In this document: piece by piece, positions 17,255-25,819 of the stretch
Position numbering within the stretch: the stretch's first letter is position 1
How the letters are laid out: each line of letters starts with the position of its first letter
Assembly (NCBI GenBank): GCA_030429565.1
Contig: JAUIFE010000013.1
Span: 62,001-126,000 of the forward strand
Source of the DNA: Holophagae bacterium
GTDB taxonomy: Bacteria; Acidobacteriota; Holophagae; Acanthopleuribacterales; Acanthopleuribacteraceae
Length of the DNA: 64,000 bases
Direction of reading: 5' to 3'
Translations under genes and position numbers: made by a program
Notes under the pieces: generated by a model
What the model saw: the letters and a program-made list of their open reading frames with translations, nothing else
The model's database searches: none
What the model was told of the DNA's origin: nothing

Positions 17255-20200
17255 TTATTCGTGTTCGAGGTGGGTCTGAAGCGCGGCCAGGATGTGGTCG
17301 GGGCAATTGGCAAGCATGGCGCCGGCCTGTGGATGTTTGGTGAGCAGCGGCACCATGGCGGCCAAAATGGGTTTTTCCTCCCAGTTACAATTGGCAAGGT
17401 GCAACAGGGTCATAAAGAAAAAGTCGAGCATCTGTCGGAAAATGCTCAATCCTTCGCGTGGGACCTCCCATGCGATTTCCAAGGTTCGCTCACCCAAGGT
17501 GAAATGGGCGATAAAAGAGGATTTGGGCAGCGCATTGCGGCTGTAGATCCACTGGCAAACATGGTTCCACCCCTTGAATTCCGTTAACTTGGGGCAATGG
17601 TGGCTCATTTGCAAGATCACGGGAAAGTCACCGAGCTTGTCGGAAACAGCCAGGGTTGCTTCGGCCCGCGCGGCGGCGTGGTTCAGGTCGCACCACTGAT
17701 TGCGCAGGTTTTGGCGGAATAGGTCGGCAATGGAGGCGGTTGGATTGGGATCGTATTGGCACAATGCCAGCATGTGGAAGGGACCGACAACCTGGCCGGC
17801 GTCTGCAAACAAAGGCAAGCGATGGTTGGATTCGACCAGGAACGAGAAACGCGGATGGCGGCTAAACAAGGCCAGGGTTGCGGCGAAGGTGTGGGCCAAT
17901 ACGATGGGAAGGGTGACTTGATGGCGGTGGGCGCGTTGCGCAAGCGCCGACCAGGTTGGCGGTGCGAGCTGAGCATAAAGACGCTGGAAGTTCGGGCTGT
18001 AGTCAGCCTGGCCGGGGAACACCGGATACGGATCGAAGTGGTCGAGCCGTTGCTGCCAGTATTCGAGATCTCGCTGGTACCACACGTTTTCCTGGACTTC
18101 TTTTTTCGTGTGCATGTACAGCGAGAAACTACCGGCGGGTAAGGGCGGTTCCATATTGCGATAATAGGCAAACCAGGTTTGCAGCAAAATAGGCAGAGAC
18201 GAGAAGTCGAGCAGCATGCGATCAATGCAAAGGGCGATGCGCACAACTTCATCAGGCAGTTGCACGAGCGCCAGCTTCCAACGGGGGTGAGGGCCGAGCG
18301 GGAATGTCTGCTGTGACCAATGTTCGCGCAGGTCCTCGAAAAACGAAGCACTATCGTGTTCCGGCAGCGAAAGATCGAACACCTCAATCTTTTGGTCGGG
18401 TAAGTCGTCGGCAATAATTTGTTTGTCTTCTTGCAGGAGATTGGTGCGTAGAATATCGTGGTGTTCCACAACATATTCCCAGGACGCACGCAGGTTTTTT
18501 ATATCGAGACCGGTTTCTTCTAATTCGAAATAGTAATTGCCGAGCGGCATCTGCTTGCGAATCCAACGCAGGTAGTTCTGCATGGCGGAGAAAGGGAATG
18601 GGTTGCCTGGGTCAGGGTCAATTTCGGCGGCAAAGTTAAAATTGTTTCCCGCCGACGGCGCCATGTGGGTCAAGCGCTGAATGGTCTCGTGTGGTTGGTC
18701 GATGAGTGTGTTAAGGCACTGACTCAGCGTTTCTAAAGTGGGGTTATTCAGGATCTCCTGTAATGGGAATACCACCCCGTAAACGTGTTCAATGTGCCAC
18801 TTCAGGCGTACCGCAATAATGGAATTGAGGCCGTAATGGAACAGCGATTCGTTGGGATTGACAATCTTTTCTTCTATCTCCAATAAGACACACAAAGCGG
18901 CGCGAAGATCGAGAAAGGTGCGTAAATGACCTTCACTCAAAGACGGGGAAGAAGGCCTGTGTTGATTGGGATAATTCTGTTTTTCCTTGCTGACTGCATG
19001 GTTGGTTGGATGCGAATCGGGCGTCTCTGCCTGAGTTGTTTCCGGCGTCACTTCAGAAGGTGGCTCTGGATTGGTGAATGACGCTGGTTCCGGTTCCAAC
19101 GCGATGGGCTCCGCGGCCGTCTGAACCGGCGGTTCCGGCTTGGCGATCACTTCCGTTAACGGCGCCCTCGTTTCAGCGAGCGGTTCTTGAACCGGTTCGT
19201 TTTGTAATACTGGGGCGGGAGGGGTCGCTTGAACTGTCTCCTTGGCGATCTCTGTCTCAACCGTCAAGCTCAGGGTCCTTTGCGTAGAACCAGGTCGTTC
19301 GGCCTCCGCCGGTGCAGGAGTGGCACGATGAACTTGGTCCGGCCATGGAATGGGGACGCCGCGTGTCCAAAGGTCAGCCAGTTTGCGCAGCTCGAGGCGA
19401 CGCCAGCACTCGGTAAAGAACTCGCGATCTTGGGGGTCTTCCCCAAAATGGTGCCATGCGCCGGCAGTTACGCCGTACACAGCCTGTGGGTGAGGCCGGC
19501 CGGCGGCAAAGGTTTTCAGGACCTCCACGGCTTGATCGGGGCTGCCGGCAAGGACAACCAAGCGGCAACTAGCGCCTGGCTGAGCCTGTTGGCGGGCGGC
19601 GAGGAAGCGCAACCGGCCCAGTGTTTGGTCTTCGATAAATGCAGCCAATCGTGCGGCTTTGTGTTTCAGGATGTACAGGCTTTTGGCGGAGAGGGGAATT
19701 AACTCGTAGTCGGCGGTTACGTGCAATGGGGTGGTGACCGCGGCTGAGTGCGTTTCTGCAGCGGCGGGTGTCGGTACGGCTGCCTCGGGCGGTGAGGCGG
19801 CTGCCGGAACCGGCTGCCAATGACTGCGATCGCTGAGCAGGTGGTCGACTTGTTGCGGAAAACGCTCCGCAAGCGCGCCGGCGAGCGCGGCGGCGGTTGG
19901 GAAGCGGAAACACAGAGCCGGTGTTAATTTTGCCTTGAGAAAGCCGCCAAGTTGACGGCAGAACTGTAGCAGTGACGCGCGCGCCAGAGGCAGTTCGGCA
20001 AAGGATGTGGTGGCTGTAGGAACGAGCACGCCGTCGCCCAGGATGTTCCGCAGGTGTTCAATGATCCAGTGTTCCAACTGACGGCTAGGAAGGCTTTGGG
20101 CATCGTAAAAGACGAGTAGTTGGTCGCGGTGATATGCGAGCAGATTGTGAACGCACTCGCTTTCTTGAAAGCCCTCCAGCAGCAAGAATTCAGGCTCCCA

Positions 20201-23170
20201 GCCGAAGAAATCAATGAGCGCTTGGAGCGGATCTCCGTCGACGCCTTCCTGCAGCCAAAGCCGGGTGACGTCCTCGTGAATGCGCTGGAAAAGACTTCGG
20301 CTTGACCCGGCGGCATGGTTGAGCAGGCCGGTTTCTTGCTGAATGAACTCAAGCAGTTTGTCGGTTTGGCCGGCGATCAGGCAGAGGTCGTGTTCTTGGT
20401 AGCCCGGCTGTTGCAATAAGGTGTCGGCAATGAGGGTCGCTTGAGGGTCTTCAATGCCGGTAATTTTCCGATAAAGCGCCAAACCTTGAGCGGGCAAGCC
20501 CTGGTGGGTTTCATCGACGATGCGCAGGCAGTAGGTGAGACCGGCTCGGTGTTGGGCGGCGCGGGCGGCGTTGCGCTGCTGGACAAAAGCAGCGCACAGG
20601 TTTTCGTCGACGGCGTGGGTGGGTGAGCCCCACTCGCCAAGATACGCCGATCCCGAGGTGGCAATGCTGAAGAAATCGAGCGTTTGGGTTTGCGTTAACT
20701 GGTCGAGGCGACGCAGGTGTTCCAGCACAGAGACCGCTCGTGGTTGCCGCGGGTGGTGGAAATAAAACAAGCCGTTGACAGGTCGGCCCTCTTGGCTGAG
20801 TCGACGGAGCAAGGGCTCAAGCTCGGCAAGATCAGCCAGCGGTTGTACTTGCAGCGATGAGCCGAGTCGATCCCAGGCGGTGTCACCGCCGCTTGTGTGA
20901 CGCCAGGGCAAAACGACCAATTGCGCCTGGGCGCGCTGATGGAGCTGGTCGGCAAGGGACAAGGCGGCGCGGTCTAAATCCCCCAGAATGAGGTAAACCC
21001 CTTGGTGACGTAAGGCTGTGGCGGCGACGGGCGGCGCGACCATGGGGTCCAGAACCAAACAGCGGCGTTGGCCGGCCAGGTTGCTAAAACGGGTGCCGAC
21101 TTGGCGACCTTCAAGGCGCAGCTCATGGCGCAACTGGGCGGTAAAGGAACGGCCTGGATCGAGCTCCAGCAAAGCCGGTTGCAGTTGCCCGCCGGTGATG
21201 CGCATGGCCTGGCACATACCGTCGAGCGCGCGGTGATAGTAAGGGTTGGCGCCGCGTAAAAGGAGGGTTGTTGGCACCTCGGCATGGCGGCCTTCGCCGC
21301 GCAGGGCGAGTGCCAACACCTGTAAAAAATGCTGTTCGCGCTGCCAATCGGCGTCGGCGGCAGACTGGTTTTCGCACCATTTGAAAATGCGGGTCGGCGG
21401 TTGGTCGCGCAAGGCGTGGCACAGCAAACGCAAGGCACCGTCATCGTCGACTGGAACCTCGTACTCATTCTCAGCCAAGCGGCGGAAACGGGTGCCGACC
21501 GTAATCAGGACCCAGGCACCGGGAAGACTGCACAGGCGGCGGCGCTGTTCTTCAGAGAGGCCGCGCGGCATGAATAGCCACACGCCTTGAGGGAGCTGTT
21601 TCGCCGGCCGGCCAGGTGTTGCGGCCCAGGATTGACGAACCAGCAAGTGCGGCTGGGCGCCGGCATGCGCAAGCGGGGTTTCTGTCTCGGTGGCGGGCAT
21701 TGCTTCTACGGTCTTGGCCGGCGAGAGTGGTTTCGTTTCCGCGAAAGGGGCGGGTTCGGCGACGGGCGTTGGTTCGTGGTGCTGGAGCCAGTCGGCGGTC
21801 TCTTTAAGGGGTTCGGTCGTGGTGAAATCAACTTCGGCGGCCGGCGCTTCGAACAGAGCATCCAAGTCGAGATCGTCTTGCCGATGCGCCTCGGCGTCCT
21901 CCTCTTGGTGCGGCGCGCGTGCGACGATGAGTCCTTGAAACGAAAAACGGTTTTCGATGGGCAAACCCACGGCGGACAAACTTTCAAAGCCGGCGGCGTC
22001 GAGCGCGGCCATCCAACCGTCGCCATCGGCGATGGGCAGGTGGGGCAGGCGGTTTTCGCCGTCTTCAAAACGCCACCAGCGCGGATCCAGGCCGGCGGTA
22101 AGCAAGGTGAAATCACGGACGGCGAGAAACTCGCGAATAATCAATAGCCCGCCGGGTTTTAGCAAGCGCCGACAATATTCCATGGCTTCTGGAAAGTAGG
22201 CGACGCGGTGCAAGCTGTTGGTGCAAACCAGCACATCGGCTTGACCGGCGAATTGGTCGAGGGTGCTGTTTTCGCGGTTGAGATCGAGTTTGTGGAACGA
22301 CATAAACGGAAAGTCGGCACCCCAGCGGCGGCGTGCAAAGGTGACATCCTCGCTGTGATCGCCGGTCCAATGAAATTGGAGGTGTCCTTCCATGTCGAGC
22401 AACGCTTGGGCTAAGGGCCCGCCTGCCGAGCGACCGCCCGAGGACCATTCAAACAGTTGCAGGTCCTGATTGTCGGGGGTGATGTGGCGGTGGTAAGCGC
22501 GAATTAACTGAAGCGACAGGTCGTTGAGGAAACGTGAGTGGTGGTCTTTGCTGCAGGTATCCTGCAGGTGCGGCCGCATCGGTGCTCGGACGGCCTCGTA
22601 AGAGGTGTGACCGCTGAGCACGGCATCCAATGAATTGAGGCAGTGGTCGAGAACTTGGCAATGAGCGGTCAGGCTTGGTTCTTTTTCACGCAGTTTGGCA
22701 AGGCTGTCGGGGAAGGCGCGAAGTTTTTCCAAGAGGGCCGGTTCTTGGGTGCGGGCGGTCGCTTGATACAATCCGTCTTCAATTTGGACGAGACGTTCTT
22801 TCACCAGCATGTCGAGCAAGACGGTGACGTAACCTTGAAACTTGGGCTGAATACCGCCCTTGGCGATGAGTCCGGTCAGGTCGAGTTGTTCCTTGGCATC
22901 GACAAACAGGTTCATCGACTGAAAGACCTGAAAGAGGCGGAGGCGGCCTTGGTAATCCAGTTCTAAAAATGCGGCGGCAACGCTGCTGACGTCCTTGGAA
23001 CTAATTTGGGGTTTCAGACCGCCCAGTAATTGACGCATGTCGAAGTCGCCGGTTTGGTTTTCTTCCGGGGGGCTCTCGCTGCTGTGGTCGAGCAGTCGCA
23101 ATGCTTCTTCGCGGTTAATGCGCTGTTCCATTAGCATTTTTAAAATCTCATTGCGATCCAGAACCATCAT
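17255..23170 (-). CDS. Eroded hybrid PKS/NRPS-like protein: MT - pseudo-KR - pseudo-ACP - post-KS linker - ACP - Cy
   Basis: 1971 residues. Residues 1-30 look like a PKS docking helix. The ~90-430 region is a PKS-type C-methyltransferase (NSLHRVAYFPEAM, LLKPGGLLIIRE) with an altered first SAM motif. The ~505-990 region resembles a ketoreductase, but the nucleotide loop reads ILGDLDRAA and the catalytic Tyr position reads T/H. A carrier-like fold (~1040-1110) lacks the phosphopantetheine Ser (FAELPLARASL). Residues ~1150-1280 match the linker that follows a trans-AT ketosynthase (LIPLSAKS to LADLWTRGVPIPW), yet no ketosynthase precedes it. After a Pro/Glu linker, a carrier with intact Ser (GLNS, ~1449) is followed by a heterocyclization-like domain (~1523-1900) carrying D-RMLL-D-FS-S. 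There is no adenylation, acyltransferase or thioesterase domain, so it would need partners in trans. The start is ATG 23170 or 23167, after GGGAG. Confidence 0.85.
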   Translation of the reverse strand: MMVLDRNEILKMLMEQRINREEALRLLDHSSESPPEENQTGDFDMRQLLGGLKPQISSKDVSSVAAAFLELDYQGRLRLFQVFQSMNLFVDAKEQLDLTGLIAKGGIQPKFQGYVTVLLDMLVKERLVQIEDGLYQATARTQEPALLEKLRAFPDSLAKLREKEPSLTAHCQVLDHCLNSLDAVLSGHTSYEAVRAPMRPHLQDTCSKDHHSRFLNDLSLQLIRAYHRHITPDNQDLQLFEWSSGGRSAGGPLAQALLDMEGHLQFHWTGDHSEDVTFARRRWGADFPFMSFHKLDLNRENSTLDQFAGQADVLVCTNSLHRVAYFPEAMEYCRRLLKPGGLLIIREFLAVRDFTLLTAGLDPRWWRFEDGENRLPHLPIADGDGWMAALDAAGFESLSAVGLPIENRFSFQGLIVARAPHQEEDAEAHRQDDLDLDALFEAPAAEVDFTTTEPLKETADWLQHHEPTPVAEPAPFAETKPLSPAKTVEAMPATETETPLAHAGAQPHLLVRQSWAATPGRPAKQLPQGVWLFMPRGLSEEQRRRLCSLPGAWVLITVGTRFRRLAENEYEVPVDDDGALRLLCHALRDQPPTRIFKWCENQSAADADWQREQHFLQVLALALRGEGRHAEVPTTLLLRGANPYYHRALDGMCQAMRITGGQLQPALLELDPGRSFTAQLRHELRLEGRQVGTRFSNLAGQRRCLVLDPMVAPPVAATALRHQGVYLILGDLDRAALSLADQLHQRAQAQLVVLPWRHTSGGDTAWDRLGSSLQVQPLADLAELEPLLRRLSQEGRPVNGLFYFHHPRQPRAVSVLEHLRRLDQLTQTQTLDFFSIATSGSAYLGEWGSPTHAVDENLCAAFVQQRNAARAAQHRAGLTYCLRIVDETHQGLPAQGLALYRKITGIEDPQATLIADTLLQQPGYQEHDLCLIAGQTDKLLEFIQQETGLLNHAAGSSRSLFQRIHEDVTRLWLQEGVDGDPLQALIDFFGWEPEFLLLEGFQESECVHNLLAYHRDQLLVFYDAQSLPSRQLEHWIIEHLRNILGDGVLVPTATTSFAELPLARASLLQFCRQLGGFLKAKLTPALCFRFPTAAALAGALAERFPQQVDHLLSDRSHWQPVPAAASPPEAAVPTPAAAETHSAAVTTPLHVTADYELIPLSAKSLYILKHKAARLAAFIEDQTLGRLRFLAARQQAQPGASCRLVVLAGSPDQAVEVLKTFAAGRPHPQAVYGVTAGAWHHFGEDPQDREFFTECWRRLELRKLADLWTRGVPIPWPDQVHRATPAPAEAERPGSTQRTLSLTVETEIAKETVQATPPAPVLQNEPVQEPLAETRAPLTEVIAKPEPPVQTAAEPIALEPEPASFTNPEPPSEVTPETTQAETPDSHPTNHAVSKEKQNYPNQHRPSSPSLSEGHLRTFLDLRAALCVLLEIEEKIVNPNESLFHYGLNSIIAVRLKWHIEHVYGVVFPLQEILNNPTLETLSQCLNTLIDQPHETIQRLTHMAPSAGNNFNFAAEIDPDPGNPFPFSAMQNYLRWIRKQMPLGNYYFELEETGLDIKNLRASWEYVVEHHDILRTNLLQEDKQIIADDLPDQKIEVFDLSLPEHDSASFFEDLREHWSQQTFPLGPHPRWKLALVQLPDEVVRIALCIDRMLLDFSSLPILLQTWFAYYRNMEPPLPAGSFSLYMHTKKEVQENVWYQRDLEYWQQRLDHFDPYPVFPGQADYSPNFQRLYAQLAPPTWSALAQRAHRHQVTLPIVLAHTFAATLALFSRHPRFSFLVESNHRLPLFADAGQVVGPFHMLALCQYDPNPTASIADLFRQNLRNQWCDLNHAAARAEATLAVSDKLGDFPVILQMSHHCPKLTEFKGWNHVCQWIYSRNALPKSSFIAHFTLGERTLEIAWEVPREGLSIFRQMLDFFFMTLLHLANCNWEEKPILAAMVPLLTKHPQAGAMLANCPDHILAALQTHLEHE

Positions 23171-23892
23171 CTGCTCCCACTGTGCCGAGAAAAGCGCGTC
23201 ATATATTTAATAGAGAACGCAACTGCCTTCTTCATCGACCATTGGCCGTGAAGCTTGACCGGCAAAACGCGATCCGTCCACGACAGAGGTCGCGGTGGCA
23301 GCGTATGCTGTGACCGAAGGTTGGCTAGCGCGAAAAATAAGCCGCGTGCCGAATCCAAGCGCCGTTCTCGAAAGCTCGCTCTATTCTAACCAAACTTGGC
23401 GGGGGCGTGCGTGTTTTTCACGTCACATCCCGGCGCTCAGAGTTGCGCGCGACGAACGGTCCGTTGGCAGCCGGGGATCTAGCCCAAATTGCGTACTTCT
23501 AGACGATTCAGGTATTGACCTCGCTCTCGATCCGACCCGGCGAGACCCGCGTCGAATCACGCTTCCGGCGGCCGATTCGGCGTGCATGAACAAAAAGCGA
23601 CTTCATCGAAAATTAAACTAGGATTCGAAATGTTTCTTGGGTGTGATATAAATTGTGCGGCCTGTTGTACAGTGGCTTTCGGGGTGGGGCGGGTTAAAAA
23701 TTCAATTAGGGTTCGAAGGAAATCGTCGGCGGTACCGGTACTTTGACATATCGGTTACAACCCGCTTGTGCTGTTTTTCGCTCTTGCCGCGCTTTGGCGT
23801 TCAAAGCGCTTTTGGATGAAGGTTCCAGTCGCCCGCCTATGCAACCTCTTGTATGATTTGCTGATCATTTTTGACGAAGGTTTAGGTGCACA
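23171..23892. other. Divergent intergenic region between the PKS-like gene and a decarboxylase
   Basis: About 720 bases. A perfect TTGACA (23743-23748, plus) lacks a good -10 at 16-18 bp, and an AT-rich TATAAAT lies at about 23645. No convincing gene is present; the frames at 23295-23621 and 23768-24043 lack coding character. Confidence 0.5.
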
Positions 23893-25386
23893 TTGCAAAA
23901 AGAGCAGGATACCTGGTTACAAGATTCCCATAACCAAGACGCCATCGACCAGATCATGGACCGCATTGCTTCGGTTCTCAAAGATCACTACGAAAACCCC
24001 AACGAAGCGGACTGTGTGCCGCCGATTGACTTGGATCGCCTAAAAGCGATGTTTGTTCACGACCAGCCGCCCGAGGAAGGCATTGGCTTTGAAGCGGCGC
24101 TGGATCATTTTCAAAACGACATCATGGCGAACAGTATCCGCACCTGGCACCCCTTGTTTCTCAACCAAATGTTTGCGGGCGCCTCGTTTCCGGCGATTAT
24201 CGGCGACCTCTTGGCGGGGATGCTGAACCCGACCCTGGCGACCTTTGAAGCCTCGCCGGCGGGGACGCTTATCGAACGTTCGGTGGCGACCTGGATGGCC
24301 CACATGATCGGTATGCCGGAAGGCAGTTCGGGCATCTTTTTGCCAGGCGGCTCTATGTCAAACTTGCTCGCCTTGACCGTCGCGCGCGACACCAAGCTTG
24401 GTCCCGACATTCGTCAAAAAGGGGTCGGTGTTCAGAAGGTCGGCATCCTGGTTTCGGCCGGCTGTCACTATTCGATTGCCAACTCAGCGCACATGCTTGG
24501 GTTGGGGACGGACTCCGTCATTCGCGTTAAAACCAACGAACGCAACGAAATGTTGATCGATGATTTCAAAGAAAAACTGGCGATGTGCGAAGCAGAAGGA
24601 CGCCGTGTTTTTGCCACGGTGGCGACCTGTGGCATTACCGTGACCGGCGGCTTCGATCCACTGGCGGAGATTGCCGAGCTTTGCCGCGACAAAGACATCC
24701 ACATCCACGTCGATGCGGCTTTTGGTGGTGCGATGGCGTTAACCCAGGACGGCAAAAAGCTGTTCCGTGGTATCGAAGTGGCCGACACGGTGATTTGGGA
24801 CGCGCACAAGTGGTTGCACTCGCCGCTGACCTGCACCGTTCTGTTGCTGCCAAATCCGACTTTGCTGAAAGCGGTGTTTGCTTCCAACGCCAGCTACTTA
24901 TTCCACGAACCCGACCACGAGCCGGATGCGACCGATGACTTGGGTCAGTACACGTTGCTGTGTGGCAAGCGTTTCGACGCCTTAAAGGTGTGGTTGCTGT
25001 TTAAGATTTACGGACGGCGTTACTTCCAAGAGTTGGCCGATGAGCGCTGGGAGTTCGCCAAACAGGTCCATGGCTGGCTGGCGAAGGATCCCGATTTTGA
25101 ACCGGCCTACGAGCTGCGTTCACCGGTGTTGTGCTTCCGCTACACGCCGGCGGCCTTGGACGGTGTTGATCAAGAGTACTGCGACCGGTTACACCGCTGG
25201 TGTCGTCGTCAAACCATGGAAAAAGGTTTGGCGTTATTTAATATGTCGAAATTGAAACGACGCGTGGTCTACCGTGCGATTTTGATCAACCCGCTGTCGA
25301 CGATGGCCAAAATGGAAGAACTCTTTGAGAATTTGCGCGAACTGGGCCAACAGTTCATGCGGGAAAACCCGCCGCCGACGGCCTAG
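23893..25386 (+). CDS. Group II PLP-dependent decarboxylase (diaminobutyrate/sulfinoalanine-type)
   Basis: 497 residues of the PF00282 family. The PLP-stacking His (H192, CHYSI), the Asp (D274, HVDAAFGG) and the Schiff-base Lys (K306, WDAHKWLHSPL) are intact. Overall it resembles bacterial aspartate/diaminobutyrate/cysteine-sulfinate decarboxylases, but the substrate cannot be read from motifs. It is divergent from the PKS/NRPS-like gene, so supplying an amine or beta-alanine-like building block is possible but unproven. TTG 23893 is the only usable start in the N-terminal part, with TTAGGTG just upstream. A strong terminator follows at 25413-25449, so the gene is probably monocistronic. Confidence 0.92.
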   Translation: MQKEQDTWLQDSHNQDAIDQIMDRIASVLKDHYENPNEADCVPPIDLDRLKAMFVHDQPPEEGIGFEAALDHFQNDIMANSIRTWHPLFLNQMFAGASFPAIIGDLLAGMLNPTLATFEASPAGTLIERSVATWMAHMIGMPEGSSGIFLPGGSMSNLLALTVARDTKLGPDIRQKGVGVQKVGILVSAGCHYSIANSAHMLGLGTDSVIRVKTNERNEMLIDDFKEKLAMCEAEGRRVFATVATCGITVTGGFDPLAEIAELCRDKDIHIHVDAAFGGAMALTQDGKKLFRGIEVADTVIWDAHKWLHSPLTCTVLLLPNPTLLKAVFASNASYLFHEPDHEPDATDDLGQYTLLCGKRFDALKVWLLFKIYGRRYFQELADERWEFAKQVHGWLAKDPDFEPAYELRSPVLCFRYTPAALDGVDQEYCDRLHRWCRRQTMEKGLALFNMSKLKRRVVYRAILINPLSTMAKMEELFENLRELGQQFMRENPPPTA

Positions 25387-25819
25387 GGCCGACGCCTCCT
25401 CTCTATGCTTGCAACGGCGGTTGGCAAACAACCGCCGTTTTCATTTTTTGTGTTTTCGTTGCCGCTTGGCCTTGCTTTGTGTTTTCGTTGCGCCTAGATT
25501 TTGCGTAGACACGGGTTGCACTTACGTTGTTAAATACGGCCGACCCCCATGTCACTCCCTCTTTCCTTGCTCGGAAAATCATCACGCTCTCCCTTCTTTA
25601 AAACACCCGCGGCGATCGCTTGAAAACCCTGCCTTTAATTGATTTGGCCTGACTGTACGGCTCGTGGTAGGTTCAGGGCGCCATCCGGGAGCTTTTTGAG
25701 ATTGGTGGGCTTTGCAAAGGGTTCGAACCGCTTTTTGTCCTTTGCCAAGCGCATTTTGAACGCTTGGTAGGATGCGACTCGGGTTGGTCGACGTTTGTTG
25801 CGAGGGAGAACAGCGCCTT
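25387..25819. other. Intergenic region, no gene seen
   Basis: About 430 bases. It holds the terminator at 25413-25449. A T-arm-like GGTTCGAACC at about 25720 has no surrounding tRNA fold. Confidence 0.6.
25413..25449 (+). terminator. Rho-independent terminator
   Basis: A perfect 11-bp stem (AACGGCGGTTG/CAACCGCCGTT) with a 5-base loop is followed by TTCATTTTTT, 26 bases after the decarboxylase stop. Confidence 0.9.

Noticed and set aside
25715..25735. T-arm-like GGTTCGAACC suggesting a tRNA
   Set aside because: No acceptor stem, D arm or anticodon arm pairs around it.
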